Source: Paramacrobiotus metropolitanus (lineage: Eukaryota; Tardigrada; Eutardigrada; Parachela; Macrobiotidae). Taken from it: 64,000 nucleotides of DNA. The stretch spans positions 248,001 through 312,000 of the forward strand of contig NW_026570335.1 of assembly GCF_019649055.1 (NCBI RefSeq). Reading direction: 5' to 3'. A model generated the notes under the pieces. It did no database searches, had not been told where the DNA came from, and saw only the letters and a program-made list of their open reading frames with translations. This document shows, piece by piece, positions 23,259 through 35,512 of this stretch. Every line of letters starts with the position of its first letter. Position 1 is the stretch's first letter. A program made the position numbers and the translations under genes.

Positions 23259-26200
23259 TCACTGATGGTAGGTACGCCGCTTCTTCTTGGACTTGGTTGA
23301 GGCCAAGGAGTCGGGTTCGGTGGGACGAGGGCCGTAACGATCCGGTGGGATGTTATGTTGTCTGTACCGCTGCTGGGCCTCAGGCTCGTCAACAGTTTGC
23401 TCGAGCCATCCTTCATTTAACATCTTCCGTACAACGTATCTAACGTCCTCGCAAATAGGGTACAACCCGCTAGGGCGGCCCTGGTTCGGCATATATGCTA
23501 TCCCATCGATAAGTTGTGGATGGTGCGAGATGACGTTCAGATCGTATCGGCCCAGGAGCTGGTTGGCTATTTCGCCTCGTGTGAGGCCTAATGGGTGCTG
23601 AGTGGTGGTCAGCACTGTAAGGACGGCGTTACGCCATTCCCAATAGCCTTGAGGAGCTTTATCCACTTTTTCCGGTGGGAAAGTGTAGAAGCCATATATA
23701 TGTACTTCATCACTTTGGACTTGTACAGCGGTGGGCCATTCCATTTCTTGATGAGTTGGTAGGCCAAGCCCCCTGTAGCAAGGGTTGTACCCGTTTGGGA
23801 CAACGCCTTTAGGGCCGCCTTAATGTATGCCCATCGCTTGTCAGAATTGGAGATCCTTGGTTTTTTAGAAGGGTCTCCGCCAGGCCATTTCCTGGCCACC
23901 TTTGGTGTTGGTGGCGAGACGTAATCAATCCGCGGTATGGCCGGGCACGGGTCAGGTAAAGTCCATGGAATCTCGCCATCATCTGATTCTGGTGAGGTCG
24001 AGTCGCGCATCCTTTCCCGTTCGGGCGATGCAGCGCTTCCACTTGGCTCAGCGTTGTCTACGCTGGCCGGACTTTCTTGGCTAGCGCCTTCTGCGCTGCC
24101 GTGTTCCTGGTTGGCACCTTCTGCGCCACCCTGGTCTTCCATGTCCTGGTCACCGCTAGGTGGCTGGTTCTCGTCACCGGGTGGTATTTCCATGTCATGG
24201 TCCGGTGGGAGGTCCATGGTAAGTTTACCAGGGCTTTGGTCATCATCATCGTCTGAGTCGGACTTTTGGGACTCCATGGTTTGGTCCTGGTCCGGCTCTT
24301 CTTGTTCGTCCTCCTCTGAGTCCTCCGGTTGTGAGTCCTCAGAGTCCGAATCACTTGGCTGCGGTGAGGGATCTTTTTTCCCTCTTTTCTTTGTGGCCGT
24401 GGCCTTTCGGCTCTTTGTGGATGTGGCCGATAAGGCTGGCGAAGGAGGTCTGGACCGGCCAGCTGCGTTAGGCAGTGACACAGTGTCTCTGGGCACAGGC
24501 CGAATTCCGGCTGCGTGCATCTCGTCTTCCGCTTCTTGGCGTGCAGCCAGCTCTCGTCTTGTGACGGATGGTCGAGGAGGCTTCTCTACCGGCAACTTCT
24601 TTGGACCAGGCAGTTTGGCCACTTGGGAGATCAAGTATGCCTCCTTGGCTCTGCCGGTCAACTTGTCTTTCGGCGGTCCAGCCGCTTTCTTTCTGTCTGG
24701 ATCCCATTTTGTGCCCACATCGTGTGACACATACAGAGACCGTTGGGTCTTCTGCGGGATGAACCCAGGAATAGTGAAGCGGATCGGCTCCGCCCGGTAG
24801 GCGTTAGTTGTTTCCAAAGTTCCATCCTTGACCAATGCTAATAACTCGTCAAGTATGACCTTTTCCAGTTCGTTCTGGTCCGCCTCTCCTTTGTAGTAGA
24901 GGGCGTTAATGGTCCTGACAATGTCAACTAAGTTGGAGCCTCTTGGATTGTGCAGGTAAGCAATGGTCCTGCATATTTGGTGAAAGGGGTAATCCCGGCT
25001 ACGGGAAAGCCCTGCTGGCCGATGAGGCACATGAAGCTCCATCATGCTGGTCCAGTCACGGTGTGTGCGGACCAGGAGTCCCATGTCAGGATAAGAGTTA
25101 CTACACGCCGCATGAAGGGTGCCGTTAGTACACGGTCCGCTGGTGGTAGCCCTCTGAATTCTTCTCCATGTGCCATTCTGGCTCGGAGAACTCGGACGAG
25201 ACATTGATACATGTCTCTTCCTGTTGTACGTCTCATGATCCTGGCCGCTGCCACCCATTGGCGCACATATGGACCCGTTGGGATCTCAATGTGCGTGGCC
25301 TCTGGTCCAGGGTCGGGAAGGTCAGCTTCATCGTCCGCCGGCGCGGGGAGCATTGTTTCCTCCGAAGGCGGTTCACCGTCGGGAACTGGCTCAAATTCCT
25401 CTTCTTGCCATGGACGATATTGTGGTGGCTCTTGTGGCTTGTCCATACTGTCCGATAGGACTTGGACATCTTCGTCGCCTGACAGCCGCTTTTCTAGCTG
25501 AGCGATCTTGGCCTCTTGACTCTTCTTGTCCTTGGCCGCTTGTTTCTTTTGGCGGTTCCGTTCGGCCTCTGGGTTAGATGTTGGCCGTGATACGGTCGCC
25601 TGACTTCCACTCGGTTGAGGGGAATTTGGGCGAGTGGCCGGTTTGGCCCTCGGTTGTGGGGAAGTTGGACGAGAGGCCGGTTTGGCCCTCTCTGGGTTTT
25701 TGGCTTTTCTCGGCTGCTTGCTCCGTTGGGAGTTAGCTGAGTGTATTACGCCCAGGCCGAGTGCAAAATTCTCCATTGTCCCTGTTGCAGGGAATGTAAC
25801 TGGACGGCCAAAAGGTATATCGTCGATGCTGGCTGGCATGTTCGTCAAGTTTATCGGAGCAGCGGCCGTTGGCCCTGTTCCGGACTGACTTTGGCCTGCC
25901 GATTCTTGTGCCGACGAAGTGGCCTTCGGTTGCTCCTCCGGTTGGGCTGGTTCTGGCTGTGGTGCTGTGGCCACAGGTCCAGACGGAGAAGTGTCCATTG
26001 GCTCTGAAGCCGCTGGTGGTTGTGCCTGCGTCTTTGGCGGTACCACAGTTGGTGGCGCATTTGACGACAGGGTTTCAGCCATTCTAAAGTCTTCCTCCGG
26101 TGGGGGGAAGGCTTTCTGGTTGCGACGGCGCCGGTAATCATCTATCATCCGTAGGACCAAGGATCGGAGCATTTCGGTTATCATGTCGTATTCTTCCATA

Positions 26201-29200
26201 CGATTCTGCTCCTTGGCCTCCTGTCTCTTTGTGAGCAGGATCGGATATTGCCGGCGCTCGTTATGGTCAGCATGGATCAGTAAGTGTCTCTGCTCGATAG
26301 GAGTGAGAGCACTCATGGGCATCAAGGCCGCGTCGGCTTCCATTTCTTGGGCCGAGACAGCCGGAGTTATCCGCACCATCATTCTGGCCGATTGTGCGAC
26401 CATTGGTGCAGGAGTCCTAACCGTGACCGTTACTGGTTCAAGTGTTGAATCTGCAGACACCGTAGGTGCTGCGACTCTTTCCACAGTGATGGTCATAGTT
26501 GGCTCTGGAGGAGGTATTGTATCCGTCCTCTCTTTGGCTGGAGACCTGCCTGGCCGGCTCGGTGTGAACCTGGCAGGCGCCGGTTCGATGGCCGGCATGC
26601 TGGGCATTCGCGCCGGAGTTGATGTGGCGCGTCCAGGAGAAGTCCGTTTTGATGGAGATCGGCTTTGGCGCGGCGATTCCTTCGTTGAAGGTGGCCGGAC
26701 CTGGCTGGTCTCATATAGCGCCCTTTGGACGTTTTCGTCCAAGTCTTCCTCGATCTCCGACTCCTCGCTGGAGGAGACGCCCCAGAAGGCCGCTGGCAGT
26801 TGAGGCTGTTCGTCCTCACTTTCTGCTTCTTCTGGTGGAAGTTCATCTTCCACTGGCTGGCCTGGTCGTGGGCGGGGTTCAACTGTCCATGCCCTTGGGT
26901 TAATGTGAGGGCCACGGATGTAGATGGCATGTTCGATGATTTCGCTAGGCAACTTGCGTTGGCGAAGTGCTTGGCTCTTGCTTCGCATAGCCATCAGTTT
27001 TCTGATGAGGATTGTACGTCCTTGGACCATCTGTTGACAGCCGCGGTTGATGCGGTCAATCTCTCGGTCCGTTAGTGTAGGATCGCCGGCGCGTAGTCGC
27101 TGGCGCATATCTTCCTCAGTCAGATTTAAGCGTAGATCAAGTTCTATGATCTCGCTTACAAGCCGGTTATGCGGGTCATCCCATGGTTCCGTTTGGGTTA
27201 ATCGGATACAATGCCTCGTTGGAGGTTCATCCCGCAATGGCTGTGTCGTTCCTGACGGAATCTTTGGTGCTTCCGGTGGGGAGAGCACGTGTCCCTTGCC
27301 AGGAAAAGTCTTTGGCGGCGACTTCTTCTTGGTCGGTAGACCGCGAAGTACTAAAGTCGGTGGTTCCGCCTTCTTTGGTTTAAGTATGGACCGGCCTGGC
27401 CTGGTAGGGCCAGGAACATCTGTGTCCGTTGGCGGGCCACTCCGCTCTGGTAGAGTGGGCCTTGTTGGGCGGTTCGACTCCAAGTTTTCTCTTGGCCCTC
27501 GCCAAGGTGGGAGTGACCGTTGTGAAGGAGGCTCTTCCGCTTCCGGGGGAGTCCTCTTCTTCTTCTTAAATCTAGGCGACTGTGGGCCACTTGTTGTGGC
27601 GGGAGTGGCCGGTTCTGGCCGTCCTCCTGTCGATTTCCTAGGCGTTGGCCGGACAACGAGGGTGCCACTTGATGTGTCGCCTTCAATTGGCTTCGGTGTA
27701 GGCTGTGATGACACCGTTGGTGCATCAACAGCCATTGGGCTTGTCGGTTCACCAGCCGGTTGGACTGGTGTTGGTTCCGTTTCGGCCGACTTCTCTGGCG
27801 AGAGTTCCAGAGTTTTGTCTTGCAGGGCTACGTCCATTTCGACGTCCTGCTGTTGGACTTCTGTACTGTTGCCCGCTATAGCGGTTTTAGCGGTGTCCAT
27901 AAGTTGGTCGGATGTTGGACCAGGCACCGTTAGGGCCTGAACCAATTCGGCTGGAATTGGTTGTCCAACTGATGTTGAGGCGGCCGGTACATATGTCAGG
28001 GCCAAAGGTGTTGGCGCAGACACCGGTGATGGTCGCCATTCGTTTACTGGATCGAAGTCACTCGAGCGTGCCGCCGTTGGCGGACGTGGGACTTTCCAGT
28101 AATCTTCGATAAATTCTCGGATCCATTTTGTGGTGTGGTCCATAACCGTTAACGATGGACCGGTAGGCATCGTATGGTTAGAAGTAAGACCTTTAAGCAG
28201 AGCCACCCGTTGGGCCAAGCTCTGTTGCTTTTCCTTCAGCCTGACCGCTTCTGGGTCAAACGGGCTGAGTTCTTGGATCCGGTTGGTTATGCGGCGTTCG
28301 ACATCTCCAGCATCGCTGATAAGGTGCCGAATGCTCAGTGCTTGGACAACCGTCATTTGCATGGGCCCAGTGTCAGCTTCGCGTAACCGTTGGTTCGCTG
28401 CTGCTTGTTCATCATCCCATTGCTGACGTAAAGTCCGAGGGGCCGGTCGATTGTCGTCATCCGGCTGGTTTAGTAGCGGGAAGTCGTCCGCGTAGGCCGT
28501 TCTGCCTCGCGTAACGTTGCCCCGCATGATCGATTCCAGGCGTTCCGCTATGGCTGGTGGCGGCGCCAATGAAGTTGGCCTCGGGTGGACTTGTCGTTCT
28601 GGCGCGACCAGGTGATCAGGCGGAGCTGTTAAGCCTGGTACTGGGATTGGGTCTGGCATGTCGAACCACTCAATGTCGCTGTCGGTTTCTGTGTCCGACG
28701 CGCTGGCTGGTCGACTTAGTGCTGGTCCGGCTGCAAATCGTTCAGCCGAGATCCGCATAATTCTCGAGACTCGCATCCTCAATTCTTCTGCCGGTTGGCG
28801 TGTTGAGGACCGTGTCGGTATGAGAAGTCCGGTTTGTCCGACGCGTGTTGGCTGCCCCGGTCGGGGTTTGGGTAACACGCGCCTAAGTGCTTCGTCGATC
28901 AGGCCAAGCTGGTATTGCCGGTTACGGAAATCGCGCAATGATGGTGCGTCGTTGGCCGTATCCAACGGCTTATCCATAAACCGAAGCATGGCCCGTCTAA
29001 TCCTGGTTATGTATTCCAGGACGCGTTGGAATTCCAGATCTAACGCGACTTTTCTCCGTAAAGTGGCAATATCCACTCCCTTCAGGCTACTGATAACCTT
29101 ACGGATTTCCTCTTCGAGGCGTTCCGCGGCGTGGAGTTCACGCTCCAAGGGAGGTATGTCTGGGTAAGCCCTTAGGTCATACGGAGAAGATGCTGGTTCT

Positions 29201-29427
29201 CGCGGTTCCAATCCAGTGGCCGTCAACATTGCCTCGTCGGTAGACGTAGGCTGGGCCACTGGTGGCGCGGAAGATTCCCCTGTCGTAGCGGTAACTACGA
29301 CTGTTGGGTTCAATGGAGGAGGTGGTGCTGATGGTGCTGGTGGCGGACGTGTTGGTGCTGCGGATCCTTCGATCCTTAGCTGTCTTTCCGTCCGATACTG
29401 TTCCAGCTGGTCCCTCAGGCCATTAGC
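23259..29427 (-). pseudogene. ORF1 of the palindromic element, left copy (giant protein, two lesions)
   Basis: Compared with the other arm this was one frame of about 2,050-2,100 codons. The order is: a charged helical N-terminus (ERLEEEIRKV, LEFQRVLEYITRIRRAML); long Pro/Ser/Glu/Thr-rich disorder with basic patches (RFKKKKRTPP); two helical islands (NLTEEDMRQRLRAGDP and LLTKRQEAKEQNRMEEYDM); then four short segments that look like winged helices, among them ALVKDGTLETT and LTRGEIANQLLGRYDL with VRKMLNEGWLEQT, separated by an acidic tract (SDSDSEDSQPEDSEEDEQEE). It ends KKKRRTYHQ. Lesions are a one-base loss near 25089 and a deletion of about 55 bases near 23693. The open frame extends past 29313 to a stop near 29424 and shows no natural ATG, so the true N-terminus is lost at the axis. 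The winged-helix assignment is by eye. Confidence 0.7.
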
Positions 29428-29439
29428 AACCTAAGAGGC
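29077..29439. other. Axis spacer of the palindrome
   Basis: These 363 bases have no counterpart in the right arm. They are the extra N-terminal ORF1 coding sequence of the left copy (minus strand, including PPPAPSAPPPP), cut at a stop. The right copy begins at a position equivalent to residue 75-80 of the left one. Around 29415-29432 the plus-strand text ATTAGCAACCTAAGAGG serves both as the end of the left copy and as a good match to the right copy's own coding sequence (ISNLRG against ISSLKG), so the join probably used a short shared sequence. Confidence 0.7.
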
Positions 29440-32400
29440 GTGGACGTCGCTACCTTACGGAGAAAAGTCGCGTTGGACCTGGAATTCCAACGCGTCTTGG
29501 AATACATAACCAGGATTCGACGAGCCATGCTACGGTTCATGGACAAGCCATTAAACACGGCCAATGACCCACCGGCATTGCGCGAATTCCGTAACCAATA
29601 TCAGCTTGGCCTGATCGATGAAGCACTTCGGCGCGTGTTGCCTAAGCCTCGACCGGGGCAGCCAACACGCGTAGGACAAACCGGACTTCTCACACCGACA
29701 CAGTCTTCAACACGCCAACCGGCGGAAGAATTGAAGATGCGGTTTTTGAGAATTATGCGGATCTCGGCTGAACGATTTGCAGCCGGACCAGCACTTAGTC
29801 GACCAGCGAGCGCGTCGGACACAGAAACCGATAGCGACATCGAGTGGCTCGACTTACCAGATCCAACCCCTGTACCAGGCCTAACAGCTCCGCCTGATCA
29901 TCTGGTCGCGCCAGAACGACAGATCCACCCGAGGCCAACTTCACTGGCACCGCCACCAGATATAGTGGAACGCCTGGGACAGATTATGAGGGGAAGCATC
30001 ACATCAGCCAGACCGGCCTATACGGACGACTTTCCGGTATTGAATCAACCGGATAATGTCAACCAACCGGCCCCTCGAATCTTACGTCCAAATTGGCAGG
30101 AGGACCAGTCCCGCGAGATTGGCACCAGGCCAACACCGATGACGGTCCTTCAGGCATTGAGGCACAGAGACCTCATCAGAGACGCCGAGGACGTCGAACG
30201 TCGCATAACTAATCAAATCCGAAACCTTGAACCATCTGACCCGGAAGCGGCCAGATTGGCGGATCAACAACAAACGTTGTCCTACCGGATAACTTTGTTA
30301 AGGGAAATTACTCCGAACAGTACGATACCAACCGGCATCGCACTAAGAGTCTTTGACATCTTAACAAGATGGATCAGAGACCGCATCGAAGAATACTGGC
30401 AGGTCTATCCACCTGGCTCGTCAACGACGGCGCGCTCCAGTGACTTCGATCCGGTGAACGAATGGCGACCATCACTAGTGTCCGAGCCAGCACTCTTGGC
30501 CCGGACATATGAACCGGCCGCCTCAACATCAGTTGGACAACCAACTCCAGCTGAATTGGCCCAGGCCCTAACGGTGCCTGGTCCAACACCTGACCAACCC
30601 ATGGACACCACTGGAACCGCCATAGCGGGCAGCGGCACAGAAGTCCAACAGCAGGACGTCGAAATGGACGTGGCCCTGCAAGACAAAACTCTGGAACTCT
30701 CGTCAGAGAAGTCGGCTGAATCGGAGCCAACACCAGTCCAACTGGCTGGTGAACCTACAAGTCCAATGGCTGTTGATGCGCCAACGGTAGCATCACAGCC
30801 CCCACCGAAACCAATCGAAGGCGACACATCAAGTGGCACCCTCATTGTCCGACCAACGAACAGAAAGTCGACAGGAGGACGTCCAGAACCAGCCGCTCCT
30901 GCCACAACAAGCGGTCCACGGTCGCCTAGATTTGAGAAGAAGAAGAGGACTCCCCCAGAAGCAGAGGAGCCTCCTTCGCAACGGTCACTCCCACCTTGGC
31001 GAGGGCCAAGAGAAAACCTGGAGCTGAACCGCCCAACAAGGCCCACTCTACCAGCGTGGAGTGGCCCGCCAACGGACTTAGATGTTCCTGGCCCTACCAG
31101 GCCAGGCCGGTCTATACTTAAGCCAAAGGAGGCGGAACCACCGACTTTGACGCTTCGTGGCCTACCGACCAAGAAGAAGAAGTCGCCGCCAAAGAATTTT
31201 CCTGGCAAGGGACATGTGCTTTCACCACCAGAAGCACCAAAGATTCCGTCAGGAACGACACAGCCATTGCGGGACGAACCTCCAACGAGGCATCGTATCC
31301 GATTGACTCAAACGGAGTCATGGGACGACCCGCACAACCGGGCTGTAAGCGAGATCATAGAACTTGATCTACGCTTAAATCTTACTGAGGAGGATATGCG
31401 CCAGCGACTACGCGCCGGTGACCCTACATTAACGGACCGTGAGATTGACCGCATCAACCGCGGTTGTGAACAGATGGTCCAAGGACGCACAATCCTCATC
31501 AGAAAGTTGATGGCCATGCGGAGCAAGAGCCAGGCACTTCGCCAACGCAAGTTGCCTAGCGAAATTATCGAGCATGCCATCTACATCCGTGGCCCTCACA
31601 TTAACCCAAGGGCATGGACAGTTGAACCGCGCCCGCGACCAGGCCAGCCTGTGGAAGACGAACTTCCACCAGAGGAAGCAGAAAGTGAGGACGAACATCC
31701 TCAACTGCCAGCGGCCTTCTGGGGCGTCTCCTCTAGCGAGGAGTTGGAGATCGAAGAAGACTTGGACGAAAATGTCCAAAGGGCGTTATATGAGACCAGT
31801 CAGGTCCGGCTACCTTCAACGAAAAATTCGCCCCGCCAAAGCCGATCTCCGTCAAAAAGGACTTCTCCTGGACGCGCCACATCAACCCCAGCGCGAATGC
31901 CCACTATGCCGGCCATCGAACCGGCGCCTGCCAGGTTCACACCGAGCCGGCCAGGCAAGTCCCCGACCAAAGAGAGGATGGATACAACACCTCCTCCAGA
32001 GCCAACGATGACCATTACTGTGGAACGAATCGCAGCACCTACGGTGTCTGCAGGTTCAACACTTGAGCCAGTAACGGTCACGGTTAGGACTCCTGCACCA
32101 GTGGTCGCAGAATCGGCCAGAATGACGGTGCGGATAACTCCGGCTGTCTCGGCCCAAGAAGTGGAAGCCGATGCGGCCTTGACGCCCATGAGTGCTTTTA
32201 CTCCTATCGAGCAGAGACACTTATTGATCCTTGCTGTCCATAACGAACGACGGCAATATCCGTTCCTGCTCACAAAGAGACAGGAGGCCAAGGAGCAGAA
32301 TCGTATGAAAGAATACGACATGATAACCGAAATGCTCCGATCCTTGGTCCTACGGATGATAGATGATTACCGGCGCCGTCGCAACCAGAAAGCCTTTCCC

Positions 32401-35322
32401 CCACCGGAGGAAGACTTTAGAATGGCTGAAACCCTGTCGTCAAATGCGCCACCAACCGTGGTACCGCCAAAGACGCAGGCACAACTACCAGCGGCTTCAG
32501 AGCCAATGGACACTTCTCCGTCTGGACCTGTGGCCATCGCGCCACAGCCAGAACCAGCCCAACCGGAGGAGCCACCGAGAGCCATTTCGTCGGCACAAGA
32601 ATCGGCAGGCCAAAGTCAGTCGGGAACAGGGCCAACGGCCGCTGCTCCGATAAACTTGACGAACATGCCCGCCAGCATCGACGATATACCTTTTGGCCGC
32701 CCAGTTACTTTCCCTGCAACAGGGACAATGGAGAATTTTGCACTCGGCCTGGGTGTAATTCACTCAGCTAACTCCCAACGGAGTAAGCAGCCGAGAAAAG
32801 CCAAAAACCCAGAGAGGGCCAAACCGGCCTCTCGTCCAACCTCTCCACAATCGAGGGCCAAACCGGCCACTCGTCCAAACTCCCCTCAACCGAGTGGGAG
32901 TCAGGCGGCCACATCTCGACCAACATCGAATCCAGAGGCCGAACGGAACCGCCAGAAGAAACAAGCGGCCAAAGACAAGAAAAGTCATGAGGCCAAGATC
33001 GCCCAGCTCGAAAAACGGCTGTCAGGCGATGAAGACGTCCAAGTCCTATCGGACAGTATGGACAAGTCACAAGAGCCAGCACAATATCGTCCATGGCAAG
33101 AAGAGGAATTCGAGCCAGTCCCCCCAGGCGAACCGCCTTCGGAGGAGACAATGCTCCCCTCGCCTGGAAACGACGAAGCTGAGCTTCCCAACCCTGGACC
33201 GGAGGCCACGCACATAGAGATCCCAACGGGTCCATATGTGCGCCAATGGGTGGCAGCGGCCAGGATCATGAGACGTGCAACAGGAAGAGACATGTATCAA
33301 TGTCTCGTCCGAGTCCTCCGTGCCAGAATGGCTCAAGGAGAAGAATTCAGAGGGCTACCGCCAGCGGACCGTGTACTAACGGCACCCTTTATGCGGCGAG
33401 TAGTAACTCTCATCCTGGACATGGGACTTCTGGTCCGCACGCACCGTGACTGGACCAGCATGATGGAGCTTCACGTGCCTCATCGGCCAGCAGGGCTTTC
33501 CCGCAGCCGGGATTACCCCTTTCATCAAATTACCATCCATCGCTTACCTGCACAACCATCGCTTACCTGCACAACCCAGGAGGCTCCAACTTGGTCGACA
33601 TCGTCAGGACCATTAACGCTCTCTATTACAAAGGAGAGGCGGACCAGGAGGAACTGGAAAAGATCATACTTGACGAGTTATTAGCATTGGTCAAGGATGG
33701 AACTTTAGAAACGACCAACGCCTACCGGGCGGAACCGATCCGTTTCACCATCCCTGGATTTATCCCGCAGAAGACCCAACGGTCTCTGTATGTGTCTCAC
33801 GACGTGGGCACAAAATGGGATCCGGACAGAAAGAAAGCGGTTGGACCGCCGAAAGACAAGTTGACCGGCAGAGCCAAGGAGGCATATTTGATCTCCCAAG
33901 TGGCCAAACTGCCTGGTCCAAAGAACTTGCCGGTAGAAAAGCCTCCTCGGCCGTCCGTTACAAGAAGAGAATTGGCTGCACGACAAGAAGCGGAGGAAGA
34001 GATGCGCGCGTCCGGAATTCGGCCTGCGCCTAGAGACACAGTGTCACTGCCTAACGCAGCTGGCCGGTCCAGACCTCCTTCGCCAGCCTTATCGGCCACA
34101 TCCACAAAGAGCCGAAAGGCCACAGCCACAAAGAGAAGAGGGAGAAAAGATCCCTCACCGCAGCCAAGCGATTCGGACTCTGAGGACTCACAACCGGAGG
34201 ACTCAGAGGACGAAGAACAAGAAGAGCCGGACCAGGACCAAACCATTGAGTCCCAAAAGTCCGACTCTGATGACGATGATGATCAAAGCCCTGGTAAACT
34301 TACCATGGACCTCCCACCGGACCATGACATGGAAACCTCACCCGGTGACGAGAATCGGCCACCTAACGGTGACCAGAACATGGAGGACCAGTGTGGCTCA
34401 GAAGGCGCCAACCAGGAACAAGGCAGCGCAGAGAGCGCTAGCCAAGAAAGTCCAGCCAGCGTAGACAACGCTGAGCCAAGTGGAAGAGCTGCATCGCCCG
34501 AACGGGAGAGGATGCGCGAATCGACCTCATCGGAATCAGATGACGGTGAGATCCCATGGACTTTACCTGATCCATGCCCGGCCATACCACGAATTGACTA
34601 TGTCTCGCCACCAACACCAAAGGTGGCCAGGAAATGGCCCGGCGGAGATTCTTCCAAAAAGCCGCGGATCTCCAACTCTGACAAGCGATGGGCATATATC
34701 AAGGCGGCCTTAAAGCCAGTTAAAGGCGTTGTCCCAAACGGGTACAACCCTTGCTACAGGGGGCTTGGCTTTCCAACTCATCAAGAAATGGAATGGCCCA
34801 CCGCTGTCCAAGTCCAAAGTGATGAAGTATATACAGATGGCCTACCATGAAGGCGCTATATTACGGACCCATCTGCCCAATACGCAGATCTTATACACTT
34901 TCCCACCGGAAAACGTGGATAAGGCTCCCCAAGGCTACTGGGAATGGCGTAACGCCGTCCTCACAGTGCTGACCACCACTCAGCACCCATTAGGCCTCAC
35001 ACGAGGCGAAATAGCCAACCAGCTCCTGGGCCGATACGATCTGAACGTCATCTCGCACCATCCACAACTTATCGATGGGATAGCATACATGCCGAACCAG
35101 GGTCGCCCTAGCGGGTTGTACCCTATTTGCGAGGACGTCAGATACGTCGTACGGAAGATGTTAAACGAAGGATGGCTCGAGCAAACTGTTGACGAACCCG
35201 AGGCCCAGCAGCGGTACAGACAACATAATATCCCACCGGATCGTTACGGCCCTCGTCCCACCGAATCCGACTCATTGGCCTCAACCAAGTCCAAGAAGAA
35301 GCGGCGTACGTACCATCAGTGA
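29430..35322 (+). pseudogene. ORF1 of the palindromic element, right copy (two different lesions)
   Basis: The same giant gene in mirror orientation. It is open from the axis to about 33535, so the fusion of the disordered N-terminal part with the C-terminal half, split in the left copy, is intact here (LTAPFMRRVVTLILDMGLL). It is broken by a 19-bp tandem duplication (CCATCGCTTACCTGCACAA twice, about 33535-33573) and by a 10-base insertion near 34717-34726. The C-terminal winged-helix-like part at 34729-35322 is complete here, including 55 bases deleted on the left. In the part compared, about two thirds of differences from the left arm are synonymous and one indel removes a whole codon, the pattern of past selection on protein. 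The 5' end is truncated by the axis. Confidence 0.7.
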
Positions 35323-35512
35323 CCTAGGCGTAGAATTCGCATGGGGTCTAGGGGGTGATCCCGAAATAATTCACCGGGCAAGAAAAGCCTAGTTAACAAA
35401 TCACACGTAAAATCATAGGGACGTAAAACATAGGGCGTAATTATTATAGGGACCCGTCATAGAAAGCGGACTTAACCTCATTCTGCAAGTTTCATTTCTG
35501 TTACCACAGAGA

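Noticed and set aside
23937-24800. 287-codon plus-strand frame and similar long frames opposite ORF1/ORF2
   Set aside because: They are antisense shadows of Ser/Pro/Glu-rich coding sequence, and the equivalent antisense frames are not kept at full length in the other arm.
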